From NCBI GenBank assembly GCA_964474415.1, contig CAYYSO010000012.1, positions 1-30,166 of the forward strand: DNA of 30,166 nt, read 5' to 3'. This document shows, in pieces, positions 13,470-21,892 of this stretch (the first letter of the stretch is position 1; each line of letters begins with the position of its first letter). A model generated the notes under the pieces. That model saw nothing but the letters and a program-made list of their open reading frames with translations, did not search any database and had not been told where the DNA came from. The position numbers were made by a program, and so were the translations under genes. This stretch comes from Methylomarinum sp964474415. Its GTDB lineage: Bacteria; Pseudomonadota; Gammaproteobacteria; Methylococcales; Methylomonadaceae.

Positions 13470-15011
13470 ATGGCAAGTCGACCAAAACCTGTAGTGTTAC
13501 TGATTCTTGATGGCTTTGGCTGCCGGCAAGATGAGGAAAATAATGCCATTGCAATGGCAAATACACCTTGCTGGGATGAATTGACAAAAAATAATCCGAT
13601 GACTTTTCTGGATTGCTCTGGGGATGTGGTCGGTTTACCTGACCAGCAAATGGGAAATTCCGAAGTAGGTCATTTGCACATTGGCAGTGGTCGTTTGATT
13701 CGCCAGGAGCTTTCCAGAGTCAATCAGGCCATTATCGACGATAGTTTTTTTACTAATGACGTTCTGTGTCAGGCGGTAGATCAAGCTATTGCTAAAGACA
13801 AGGCACTACATATTCTGGGCTTGTTGTCACCGGGTGGTGTACATAGTCATGAAGGACAAATTATGGCTATGATGGAATTGGCTGCCAAACGAGGACTCAA
13901 GAAAATTTATATGCATGCGTTTTTGGATGGTCGTGATGTGCCGCCCAAAAGTGCGGAAGCTTCTATTAAGCAGGTGGAAGATAAGTTTGCTGCGCTGGGA
14001 ACGGGCCGGATTGTATCATTGATCGGTCGTTTTTATGCAATGGACAGGGATAATCGCTGGGAAAGGGTGGAATGTGCCTATAAGCTGATGGCGAAAGGTG
14101 AGGCGGAATTTAGCTGTAACAATGCTCAGGAAGCCTTGGCAGCCGCTTATCAGCGCGACGAAACCGATGAGTTCGTATATCCGACAGCAATTCTGGATGA
14201 AGCAGGCAAAGTGACGACAATTGCTCCTGAAGACTCAGTGGTGTTCATGAATTTCCGGGCAGATCGAGCCCGGGAAATATCACGGGCTTTGACTGAACTG
14301 GACTTTGATGGTTTTGACAGAAATTGTGAGCCACACAGAGGCTATTTTGCGACATTGACTGAATATCATCAGGGTTTTGATTACCCTATTGCCTTTCCGT
14401 CAGCTGATGTTAAAAATGGTATCGGTGAGGTTTTGTCGAATTTGGGAATGAAGCAATTACGTCTTGCAGAGACTGAAAAATATGCACATGTTACGTTTTT
14501 TTTGAACGGCGGGAGGGATGAACCTTTTCCCGGTGAGGATCGCATACTGGTTCCATCGCCTAAAGTGAAAACATATGATATGCAACCGGAAATGAGCGCC
14601 CCGGAAGTAACCGGTCATATGGTTGAAGCCATTAAAGGCGGGAAATATGATGTTATTATCTGCAACTACGCTAACTGCGATATGGTTGGGCATACCGGTA
14701 ATCTGCAGGCAGCCGTGAAAGCAGTTGAAACTGTTGATGACTCATTAAAACAAATTGTTACTGCGTTACAGGAGGTCGGTGGTCAAATGCTGGTAACTGC
14801 CGATCATGGCAATATTGAGTTGATGGTGAATGAGAAAACCGGTCAACCGCATACAGCGCATACTACTAATAAAGTACCATTGGTTTATGTAGAGGGGAAA
14901 GGCCAATTGGCTGATGGAGGTAACCTGGCGGATTTGGCGCCGACTATACTGGCAATTCTTGGTGTGGAACAACCTGTGGAAATGACCGGGCGTTCGCTTG
15001 TTATCGCATAG
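13470..15011 (+). CDS. gpmI: 2,3-bisphosphoglycerate-independent phosphoglycerate mutase GpmI
   Basis: GpmI interconverts 3- and 2-phosphoglycerate in glycolysis and gluconeogenesis using two manganese ions and a phosphoserine intermediate. The 513 residues have the normal length. They show VLLILDGFG (D14 metal ligand), the nucleophile S64 in MGNSEVGH, HSHEGQI and DGRDVPPKS, FMNFRADRAREI, and the C-terminal metal site TADHGN with HTAHTTNKVPLVY. The ATG at 13470 has TTTTGGAG about 12 bp upstream. The gene is first in a gpmI-envC-ctpA series, as in many gammaproteobacteria. It is divergent from the rhodanese/secB/gpsA group. Confidence 0.98.
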   Translation: MASRPKPVVLLILDGFGCRQDEENNAIAMANTPCWDELTKNNPMTFLDCSGDVVGLPDQQMGNSEVGHLHIGSGRLIRQELSRVNQAIIDDSFFTNDVLCQAVDQAIAKDKALHILGLLSPGGVHSHEGQIMAMMELAAKRGLKKIYMHAFLDGRDVPPKSAEASIKQVEDKFAALGTGRIVSLIGRFYAMDRDNRWERVECAYKLMAKGEAEFSCNNAQEALAAAYQRDETDEFVYPTAILDEAGKVTTIAPEDSVVFMNFRADRAREISRALTELDFDGFDRNCEPHRGYFATLTEYHQGFDYPIAFPSADVKNGIGEVLSNLGMKQLRLAETEKYAHVTFFLNGGRDEPFPGEDRILVPSPKVKTYDMQPEMSAPEVTGHMVEAIKGGKYDVIICNYANCDMVGHTGNLQAAVKAVETVDDSLKQIVTALQEVGGQMLVTADHGNIELMVNEKTGQPHTAHTTNKVPLVYVEGKGQLADGGNLADLAPTILAILGVEQPVEMTGRSLVIA

Positions 15012-16177
15012 TGATGCTAAGAAGCTGTTATTTATTAGTTAGTTTATTGTTGCTTGCAGTTTGCTCGGTCTCATGGGGCGGGCAGACTGTTATCGGCAAA
15101 AAAAAACAATTGACGCAGCTTCAGTCAACCATAAAACAACTTGATTCAGATGTAAAAAACTTACAAGAGGAAAAAAATAAATTGCTGGCGCAATTGCAGC
15201 GGCAGGAAAAGCAATATGGAAGAATAGTTAAGGTTATAAGGACCTTGAAGGCTGATGTAGAACGCCAGAAAAGCGCTTTAAAGACTCTTGTTAACCAGGC
15301 TGCGGCAATCCGGGACGTTATAGGCAGGCAAAAAGATGAGCTGGAAAGTCAAATCAAGGCTGCTCATGCTATGGGTAGTAAAGAGCGGTTAAAAGTCATT
15401 TTTAATCAGCAGGATGCTGCTTTGTCCAGTCGTATATTGGTTTATTTTGATTACTTGAATAAATCACGTTTGCAGAAACTGCACGCAGTTGAAGAAAATT
15501 TTCGTTTGTTAACGCGGCTGGAAAATGATCAGCGACAGAGAACAGGCGCGTTAGCTGTTATTCTTGGTAAACGTAAGCTTGAACAAACTGAGTTACAGAA
15601 AGTTAGAAGAGCGCGAGAAAAACTATTGATAGAAATTGAAAAACAGTTTTCATCAAAAAAATCGCAACTGCAGCGTTTGAAACTCAGCGAAAAAAAATTA
15701 CAACAGCTTATTCTTTCTTTACAGTATTCGAGTGATGATTTTCCTTTTCAGGAAGGGCCAGGCAAATCTTTCGCCCAATTAAAGGGGCGCTTGCCCTGGC
15801 CTGTAAAAGGTAAATTGATAAAAAAATTTGCCAGCCCCCGGTCTGAAACGCGTTGGGATGGGGTGCTGATTAAAGCCAGGGAAGGACTGGATATTCACGC
15901 GGTCACGCGTGGCCGTGTTGTTTATGCCGACTGGTTGCGTGGATACGGCTTGTTAACTATTATTGATCACGGGAAAGGCTATATGACTTTATATGCTTTT
16001 AACCAGAGTTTATATAAAGCTGAAGGGGATTGGGTTGAAGCGGGTGATGTGATAGCCTCTGTCGGTAAAAGTGGCGGTCGCTCTCAGTCGGCTTTATATT
16101 TTGGCATTAGAAAAAAAGGTAAGCCGGTTAATCCGGTATTCTGGTGTCGGAAAGTACGTAATGACAGAGTTGGGTAG
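15011..16177 (+). CDS. envC: Murein hydrolase activator EnvC (degenerate LytM protein)
   Basis: EnvC is a periplasmic activator of the amidases AmiA/AmiB for septal peptidoglycan splitting; it does not cut murein itself. An N-terminal signal peptide (about 1-24, ending at SWGG) is followed by a long coiled coil (about 30-230, rich in Q, K, E, L). A C-terminal M23/LytM-fold domain follows (about 255-385). The zinc ligands of active LytM enzymes are lost: RWDG replaces the first HxxxD, and LYFGIRKKGKPVNP replaces the terminal HxH, as in EnvC. The start is GTG at 15011, overlapping the gpmI stop by one base, or ATG at 15014. ctpA follows after 88 bp. Confidence 0.93.
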   Translation: MMLRSCYLLVSLLLLAVCSVSWGGQTVIGKKKQLTQLQSTIKQLDSDVKNLQEEKNKLLAQLQRQEKQYGRIVKVIRTLKADVERQKSALKTLVNQAAAIRDVIGRQKDELESQIKAAHAMGSKERLKVIFNQQDAALSSRILVYFDYLNKSRLQKLHAVEENFRLLTRLENDQRQRTGALAVILGKRKLEQTELQKVRRAREKLLIEIEKQFSSKKSQLQRLKLSEKKLQQLILSLQYSSDDFPFQEGPGKSFAQLKGRLPWPVKGKLIKKFASPRSETRWDGVLIKAREGLDIHAVTRGRVVYADWLRGYGLLTIIDHGKGYMTLYAFNQSLYKAEGDWVEAGDVIASVGKSGGRSQSALYFGIRKKGKPVNPVFWCRKVRNDRVG

Positions 16178-16265
16178 TATTCTGTTAAATGCTGGTTTTG
16201 TCATGTTAATGGCCTGAAGAATTCATGAGATAGAATTTAAATCAGGTATTTGGAGTTTTAAACAC

Positions 16266-17582
16266 ATGCTTAAAAAGAAAAATATTTTAATCCTGACTCT
16301 TGGCTTTTTGCTGGGTGTTTTTATGAGTACCTGCGGCAGTGTTTTTGCCGAAAAAGACGAAGCTTCTGTATCTAATGATGTTCAGACTTTACCTTTTGAT
16401 GAGTTAAGAGCTTTTACTGAAGTATTTGGGCGCATCAAACGAGATTATGTTGAACCGGTTTCTGATAAAAAATTATTGGAAGGTGCGATTCGAGGAATGT
16501 TGGCAGAGCTGGATCCTCATTCTGCGTATCTTGATGGAGAGCAATATAAAGAGCTAAAAGAAGGAACAACCGGGCAATTTGGTGGTTTGGGGATTGAAGT
16601 CACTATGGAAAACGGTTTTGTTAAAGTGGTTTCGCCTATTGACGATACGCCGGCGCAAAAAGCGGGAATGAAGGCTGGTGATTTAATAGTCAGGTTGGAT
16701 GACAAGCCCGTGAAGGGAATGACTCTGGGTGAGGCGGTAAAAATTATGCGTGGTGAACCAGACAGTGATATTGTACTGACCGTCATCAGAGAAGGAGAAG
16801 AGTCTCCCCTTAAAATCAAAATTACCCGGGCCATTATCAAGGTTAAAAGTGTTAAAAGTAAAATTCTGGAGAAGGATTTCGGTTACCTGAGAATCAGTAG
16901 TTTCCAATCCAGAACCGGGCAAAATCTGATTAATGCGATTGCTGAGTTAAAAAAGGAAAATGAGGGCGATTTGAAGGGATTGGTGCTGGATTTAAGAAAT
17001 AATCCTGGCGGAGTGCTTAATGCAGCTGTTGAGGTGAGTGATGCTTTTCTTGAGGAGGGGTTGATTGTATTCACCGAAGGACGAATTAAAAATTCTGAAA
17101 TGCGTTTTAAAGCGGCTCCGGATGATGAGATCGGCGGAGCACCTATTGTGGTGTTGATTAATGCCGGTTCGGCATCGGCTTCGGAAATTGTAGCCGGCGC
17201 TCTGCAAGACCACAAACGTGCCATTATTATGGGTGAAAAATCGTTCGGAAAAGGCTCTGTGCAAACCATTTTGCCGACCAGTAATAGCGCTGCGGTAAAA
17301 TTGACTACGGCCCGTTATTATACGCCTTCAGGCCGATCAATTCAGGCCGAAGGTATTGAGCCGGATATTGTCTTACCAAGAGTCAAGCTTGAGTCACTGG
17401 AAAAATCAAAGTTTGAGCCGGTCAAGGAGGCTGATTTGTCACACCATTTGGAAAATGGTAATGGTAAGGCCAAAGCTCAAACGGGTGACAAAGAAGGCAA
17501 AGATAAAGGCAGTCAGGAGATTCGTGATTATCCATTGCATGAAGCGTTAACGTTGCTGAAAGGTCTGACGATTTTAAAATAA
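16266..17582 (+). CDS. ctpA: Carboxy-terminal processing protease CtpA (S41 family)
   Basis: This periplasmic serine protease cleaves near protein C-termini and acts on cell-wall hydrolases and their partners in several proteobacteria. It has 438 residues: a signal segment (about 1-29, ending SVFA), an N-terminal helical part, and a PDZ domain (about 95-185, with GQFGGLGIEV and AGMKAGDLIVRLDDKPV). The S41 domain carries the catalytic dyad S304 (GSASASEI) and K329 (FGKGSVQ), spaced 25 residues apart as in Tsp. C22 has no proper lipobox. The C-terminal tail (about 400-425) is Lys- and Gly-rich. TTTGGAG precedes the ATG by 8 bp. Its position after envC suggests linked control of murein hydrolysis. 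Confidence 0.95.
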   Translation: MLKKKNILILTLGFLLGVFMSTCGSVFAEKDEASVSNDVQTLPFDELRAFTEVFGRIKRDYVEPVSDKKLLEGAIRGMLAELDPHSAYLDGEQYKELKEGTTGQFGGLGIEVTMENGFVKVVSPIDDTPAQKAGMKAGDLIVRLDDKPVKGMTLGEAVKIMRGEPDSDIVLTVIREGEESPLKIKITRAIIKVKSVKSKILEKDFGYLRISSFQSRTGQNLINAIAELKKENEGDLKGLVLDLRNNPGGVLNAAVEVSDAFLEEGLIVFTEGRIKNSEMRFKAAPDDEIGGAPIVVLINAGSASASEIVAGALQDHKRAIIMGEKSFGKGSVQTILPTSNSAAVKLTTARYYTPSGRSIQAEGIEPDIVLPRVKLESLEKSKFEPVKEADLSHHLENGNGKAKAQTGDKEGKDKGSQEIRDYPLHEALTLLKGLTILK

Positions 17583-17590
17583 TATGAAGG

Positions 17591-17609
17591 TGACGCCTTT
17601 ATGGCGTCA
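17591..17609 (+). terminator. Terminator-like hairpin after ctpA
   Basis: A perfect 7-bp stem TGACGCC / GGCGTCA with a 5-nt loop starts 8 bp after the ctpA stop and is followed by TGGTTTGTTA. The T-tract is interrupted. Beyond it, up to 17879, I see nothing recognisable. Confidence 0.55.
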
Positions 17610-17879
17610 TGGTTTGTTATCGTCATCACTGGTAAATATATGAAAACTTAGAAGACTGCGTTTTTTGGATGTGACACGTTTACCCGTGAAAGCCCTTTCT
17701 AAAAATGCCTTCATGATCATCATTAGGTTGTGCAAAATACCTTAATTCAAGGTTTTTCTGACAGAAAGCTGAGATAATTAGAATAGCAGAGTAGAATAGT
17801 TGATTGGGTGGGGTAGAGATTTTGGATACACCTAAACTGATGCGGGGAATCTGAAATGATTTAGTTCTCTATCGAGAGG

Positions 17880-18043
17880 TAAGGTAACAGGCAATAAATA
17901 AACTATCGGTATTGCGCCGGATCTTTGTTTGTTTTCAAGGCGCAACGTAGGGTGCATAGTAGGCCATGTAACCGAAGTTGCAACGAAGAAGGCAAACAAA
18001 AAGACAAGTAATACTGCTGGGTTATTTATTGCGAGTTGCCTAA
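17880..18043. repeat. Palindromic intergenic element F
   Basis: The ends are imperfect inverted repeats: left 17880-17912 contains GCAATAAATAA, right 18010-18043 contains its complement TTATTTATTGC. A second nested pair is TCTTTGTTTGTTTTC (17922-17936) with GGCAAACAAAAAGA (17991-18004). A TTGCGCC / GGCGCAA pair lies in the left half. It is not obviously the same sequence family as A-D. It ends 40 bp from the DUF934 gene stop codon. Confidence 0.65.
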
Positions 18044-18083
18044 GCTACAGACCGGAAGGCTGAATGATCCGGTCTGTTATTTG

Positions 18084-18536
18084 TCAGTTAGTTGATGTTT
18101 GATAATTGACTGTAAAGTCATTCATGCAGGAAAGGGCTAAAGGCAATTCTTTTTCGTTCTCCAATTGAAAAGCATTGACGCCGACACGCTTAAGGTAAAA
18201 TATCTGATCAATCATATAGCCGCCGATTGCTCTGATCTCGCCCTGATAGTGATAACGACCTCTTAACAAGCGCGCCTGGGAAAATCCTCTGCCATCAGTA
18301 AAGGCAGGAAAATCTAGTTCTATCAGGCTAATATGCTCCAGATCGTCAGCGATATCCTCTATTTTATCTGTAGAACTAAGACGCAGGCCTTTTTTACCCT
18401 TAAGTTTTAATATCTGCGCTTTTTCCTTATGCCATCGTGACGGTGAAACAATGATATCGCCATTGATTGGCTCGTTGTCGTCAGTAATAAAAGTCCAGGT
18501 GTTATCAACAATCTGTTGGTCTTTAATGATTTGCAT
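18084..18536 (-). CDS. DUF934 family protein, sulfite-reductase associated
   Basis: DUF934 proteins of about 150-170 residues are usually encoded next to a CysI-type reductase in proteobacteria lacking the flavoprotein CysJ; their role is unproven. The 150-residue sequence shows the family pattern: GDIIVSPSRW near residue 30, a central LIELDFPAFTDGRGFSQARLLR, then GEIRAIGGYMIDQIFYLKRVGVNAFQL. The ATG at 18536 lies 14 bp inside the end of the reductase gene, so the two are translationally coupled. An open frame upstream of this ATG is simply the reductase gene read out of phase and was excluded. There is no signal peptide. Likely an accessory factor for sulfite reduction, by association. Confidence 0.88.
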   Translation of the reverse strand: MQIIKDQQIVDNTWTFITDDNEPINGDIIVSPSRWHKEKAQILKLKGKKGLRLSSTDKIEDIADDLEHISLIELDFPAFTDGRGFSQARLLRGRYHYQGEIRAIGGYMIDQIFYLKRVGVNAFQLENEKELPLALSCMNDFTVNYQTSTN

Positions 18537-20178
18537 AGACTTGTTCTTTGAATGGGTTGATGCCAATACGATTGACTGTTTGCAGAAATGATTCTTCATC
18601 GTCGAGACGATGCTTAATATAAACGTCGAGAATAGTGGTAATGGCGGGGGTAATTTCATCTTTTGCCACGGCAGGGCCCAGGCGCTTACCGATTGCAGCC
18701 GCATTTTCAGAAGAGCCGCCCAGTGTGATTTGATACCACTCGGCGCCTTTTTTATCCACTCCTAAAATACCGATATGACCGACACTCTGATGCGCGCAGC
18801 CGTTCATGCAGCCGGACATGTTGATTTTAATGTCACCAATATCATGCACATAATCTATATCATCCAGTGCTTGGTTGATTTCTTTGGCAATACCGATCGA
18901 GCCAGCATTTGCCAGGCTGCAAAAATCCAGGCCGGGGCAGCAAATCATGTCTGTTGCTGTGCCGATGTTGGGTGTTGCCAGTTCTAAGGCATCAAGTTTT
19001 TGCCATAATGAAAACAAGTCAGTCTGTCTGACATCGGCCATCACCAGATTTTGTCTGTGTGTGGTTCTGATTTGCCCAAAACTGTATTGATCAGACAGGT
19101 CGGCAATGGCATCAAGTTGACTGTCCGTTATGTCTCCCGGAGGTGAGTCAGGCGCTTTAAGTGAAATAAAAACGTTACGGTAACCGCTGATTTTGTGATC
19201 AACCGTGTTTTGCTTAACCCAACGGGAAAATGCCGGGTCTTGTTGTTGGTTTTCTGTAAAACTTGAGTCTTTGTCAGTATCGCTTTCGTATGCAGGCGGT
19301 TGAAAATATGTCTGCATGGCCTCTATCCGTTTGTCACTCAATTCCATGCCGTCGCGAATCTGTAGCCATTCCTGCTCGACCATATCGCGAATTTTGTCAA
19401 TACCGGTTTCTCTGACCAGGATTTTGATTCTGGCTCTGTATTTATTGTCGCGTCTGCCATTTAGATTATAGACGCGCAATATTGCTTCTAGGTATGACAG
19501 GATATGTTTCTTTTCTAAGAAAGGTTTGATTTCCTGGCCAATAACGGGAGTCCTGCCCAAGCCGCCGCCGACCAGGATTCTAAAACCGGTTTCACCCTGA
19601 TCGTTGGTAATGATGTGAACGCCTACGTCATGGAATTGCGTTGCGGCCCGGTCCACCCTAGAGCTGCTGACAGCAATCTTGAATTTACGCGGTAAATAGG
19701 CAAATTCAGGGTGCAGGATTGTCCATTGGCGAATAATTTCACAGTATGGGCGAGGGTCTTCCAGTTCGTCAGGGCTGACGCCGGCTAGGTGGTCTGTGGT
19801 CGTGTTTCTCATGCAGTTGCCGCTGGTTTGGATGGCGTGCATTTGAACAGTTGCCAGTTCGGCCAGAATATCCGGTACTTTGTTGAGTTCAGGCCAGTTG
19901 TATTGTACGTTCTGGCGGGTTGAAAAGTGACAATAACCCTTATCATAATCACGGGCAATGCCAGCTAATTTACGGACCTGTTTTGACGACAGCAGACCAT
20001 ATGGAATGGCGACTCGCAGCATTGGTGCGTGCGTTTGAATGTACAGACCGTTCATTAATCGTAATGCGCGAAATTCATTTTCGCCGATTTCACCGTTTAA
20101 ATAGCGTTCGGTTTGCCCTCTGTACTGGGCGACCCTTTCTTCAATAAGTGTTTGATCTTTGTCGTTATACTGATACAT
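18523..20178 (-). CDS. Siroheme sulfite (or nitrite) reductase hemoprotein, CysI-type
   Basis: This cytoplasmic enzyme carries out six-electron reduction, most likely of sulfite to sulfide for cysteine synthesis. The 551 residues hold two ferredoxin-like half domains, with HFSTRQNVQ (84-92) and TSGNCMRNTTTDHLAG (118-133) in the siroheme-binding part. The [4Fe-4S]/siroheme ligands are CCPGLDFC (C414, C420) and SGCMNGC (C457, C461). The partner DUF934 gene and the absence of a cysJ-like flavoprotein gene suggest that electrons come from another donor such as ferredoxin. Nitrite reductases of this family look alike, so the substrate is inferred from the DUF934 neighbour. A good promoter lies 43 bp upstream. 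Confidence 0.92.
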   Translation of the reverse strand: MYQYNDKDQTLIEERVAQYRGQTERYLNGEIGENEFRALRLMNGLYIQTHAPMLRVAIPYGLLSSKQVRKLAGIARDYDKGYCHFSTRQNVQYNWPELNKVPDILAELATVQMHAIQTSGNCMRNTTTDHLAGVSPDELEDPRPYCEIIRQWTILHPEFAYLPRKFKIAVSSSRVDRAATQFHDVGVHIITNDQGETGFRILVGGGLGRTPVIGQEIKPFLEKKHILSYLEAILRVYNLNGRRDNKYRARIKILVRETGIDKIRDMVEQEWLQIRDGMELSDKRIEAMQTYFQPPAYESDTDKDSSFTENQQQDPAFSRWVKQNTVDHKISGYRNVFISLKAPDSPPGDITDSQLDAIADLSDQYSFGQIRTTHRQNLVMADVRQTDLFSLWQKLDALELATPNIGTATDMICCPGLDFCSLANAGSIGIAKEINQALDDIDYVHDIGDIKINMSGCMNGCAHQSVGHIGILGVDKKGAEWYQITLGGSSENAAAIGKRLGPAVAKDEITPAITTILDVYIKHRLDDEESFLQTVNRIGINPFKEQVYANH

Positions 20179-20220
20179 GGTCGTGTTGCGCTTTATGTAG
20201 CGAGTTAGACTGGACGCACA

Positions 20221-20249
20221 ATGATATACTGAGCGCGATAAAATGACAA
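20221..20249 (-). promoter_or_regulatory. Sigma-70-type promoter of the sulfite reductase operon
   Basis: On the minus strand TTGTCA (20249-20244) and TATCAT (20226-20221) are separated by exactly 17 bp, each matching consensus at 5 of 6 positions. Transcription would begin near 20214, giving a leader of about 35 nt. No repeat typical of an operator was seen. Confidence 0.6.
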
Positions 20250-20272
20250 AGTTAATTGGTTGGTGATACTAT
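20243..20272 (+). promoter_or_regulatory. Weak candidate promoter of nhaD
   Basis: ATGACA (20243-20248) and TACTAT (20267-20272) have an 18-bp spacer. The -35 overlaps the -35 of the divergent reductase promoter, so the two would compete. It is weaker than its neighbour and could be chance. Confidence 0.3.
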
Positions 20273-20331
20273 ACTCGGTTGTTTTAACAGACTTTAGATA
20301 ATAAATTTTACTTTTAGAGTAGGGGGTTGTT

Positions 20332-21693
20332 TTGTTGCGCTTATTGATGGTTTTTACAGGACTTTTGTTGCTGCCGCAAATGGCAACAGCTGCAGAATTT
20401 GCTAATTTGGGATTGACGGGTACGGAAAGAGGGATTTATACCGTTTTGATCTTTGTCATTGCCTATTGTTTTGTGATGGCTGAGGAGTTTACCGGTTTGC
20501 GTAAATCAAAACCGGTTATTTTGGCTGCCGGTATAATCTGGGCGCATGCGGCGGTTCTCGCCAGTTCAATCGGAGTTTCCACTGAGGCTTTGCATGAAGC
20601 TTTTGAATTCAACCTGAAGGAATATGCGGCACTGATGTTGTTTCTGCTGGTGGCCATGACTTATATCAATGCTATGGCTGAACGCAATGTTTTTGAGGCG
20701 TTGCGATCCTGGATGGTTCATAAAAAATTCGGCTTTAAGAAATTGTTCTGGATTACCGGGGTCATTACCTTCTTTTTGTCTGCGGTAGCGGATAATCTGA
20801 CATCGGCATTACTGGTAGGCGCTGTAGTAATGGCTGTGGGGGGTAATAATGATAAATTTGTTGCTATCGGATTGACCAACCTGGTGGTCGCAGCCAATGC
20901 CGGCGGCGCTTTCAGTCCCTTTGGCGACATTACCACCTTGATGGTCTGGCAGGCTGAACATGCTGAATTTTTTGATTTTTTTAACCTGTTTATTCCTTCG
21001 GTTGTCAATTATCTGGTGCCAGCTGTGTTTATGTATATGGCTGTTCCAGATGAACAGCCTCAAGCAACTGAAGAGGGGGTAATAGAGTTGAAGCCCGGCG
21101 CTATTCAGGTTTGTGTCTTATTCTTGCTGACCATCGTCACTGCCGTTAGTTTTAAACAGGTATTACATTTACCGCCGTTTATGGGCATGATGGTAGGCTT
21201 GTCTGTACTTATGATTTATGGATTCCGACTGAAATCTCTGTATCGTTCTGAAGATGGCAGCAGTTTTGATATTTTTCAGAAAGTGCGAGATGCCGAATGG
21301 GATACCTTGTTTTTCTTCTTTGGCGTAGTGTTTGCTGTTGGCGGCTTGGGATATATTGGATATCTGGAATTGTTGTCCGGAGCCATGTATGATGGCTTAG
21401 GGCAAACTGGAGCTAATATTTTAGTGGGAGTTATGTCGGCGATTGTCGATAATATCCCGGTGATGTTTGCGGTATTGGGAATGAATCTGGATATGGATCT
21501 GTATCAATGGTTGCTGGTGACGCTGGCTGCTGGCGTTGGTGGGTCAATGCTGTCTATCGGATCGGCAGCCGGCGTGGCTTTGATGGGGCAATCAAATCAC
21601 AAATATACATTTTTTAGTCATTTGAAATGGGCTCCTGCAATTGCTGCAGGATATGTGGCGAGTATTTTTGTTCATTATCTGATTAACGGATAA
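20332..21693 (+). CDS. nhaD: Na+/H+ antiporter NhaD
   Basis: NhaD is an inner-membrane secondary transporter of the ion transporter superfamily that exports Na+ (and Li+) in exchange for protons. The 453 residues hold about 12-13 hydrophobic segments. The N-terminus looks like a cleavable signal or first helix (LLMVFTGLLLLPQMATAA). Conserved parts are VADNLTSALLVGAVV (about 152-166), NAGGAFSPFGDITTLMVWQA, and near the end IVDNIPVMFAVLGM and GSAAGVALMGQ. The start is TTG at 20332 (or TTG 20335): AGGGGG at 20321-20326 sits 5-8 bp before them but 20 bp before the first ATG (20347), so a TTG start is preferred. It is divergent from the sulfite reductase gene. Confidence 0.93.
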   Translation: MLRLLMVFTGLLLLPQMATAAEFANLGLTGTERGIYTVLIFVIAYCFVMAEEFTGLRKSKPVILAAGIIWAHAAVLASSIGVSTEALHEAFEFNLKEYAALMLFLLVAMTYINAMAERNVFEALRSWMVHKKFGFKKLFWITGVITFFLSAVADNLTSALLVGAVVMAVGGNNDKFVAIGLTNLVVAANAGGAFSPFGDITTLMVWQAEHAEFFDFFNLFIPSVVNYLVPAVFMYMAVPDEQPQATEEGVIELKPGAIQVCVLFLLTIVTAVSFKQVLHLPPFMGMMVGLSVLMIYGFRLKSLYRSEDGSSFDIFQKVRDAEWDTLFFFFGVVFAVGGLGYIGYLELLSGAMYDGLGQTGANILVGVMSAIVDNIPVMFAVLGMNLDMDLYQWLLVTLAAGVGGSMLSIGSAAGVALMGQSNHKYTFFSHLKWAPAIAAGYVASIFVHYLING

Positions 21694-21744
21694 TAGATCT
21701 GGGTGTTAGCTATTCAATCTGAATGGTTATGTTTCGTAGACGAT

Positions 21745-21858
21745 GGCTTTCAACTTAAACCGGGGGGCGTTTGGATAGGGTATGAATCGCATACCAGACT
21801 GCCAGGGAGGGCGCGCGATGCGTACCCTGCTATTTTGTCCTGCTTAAAGTTGATAGCC
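21745..21858. repeat. Palindromic intergenic element G
   Basis: Ends GGCTTTCAACTTAAAC (21745-21760) and CTTAAAGTTGATAGCC (21843-21858) are inverted copies matching at 13 of 16 positions. Inside, GGTATG / CATACC forms a small hairpin (21779-21796), and AGGGTATGAATCG is echoed in inverted form by CGATGCGTACCCT (21818-21830). It lies in the 199-bp gap between nhaD and ampG. Confidence 0.6.
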
Positions 21859-21892
21859 TAAAAATATAGAATGAATATTATGAGAAAGTCTG

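Noticed and set aside
18534..18704. Longer N-terminus for the DUF934 protein
   Set aside because: The extra 56 residues are the reductase gene read in another phase. The family start fits the ATG at 18536.
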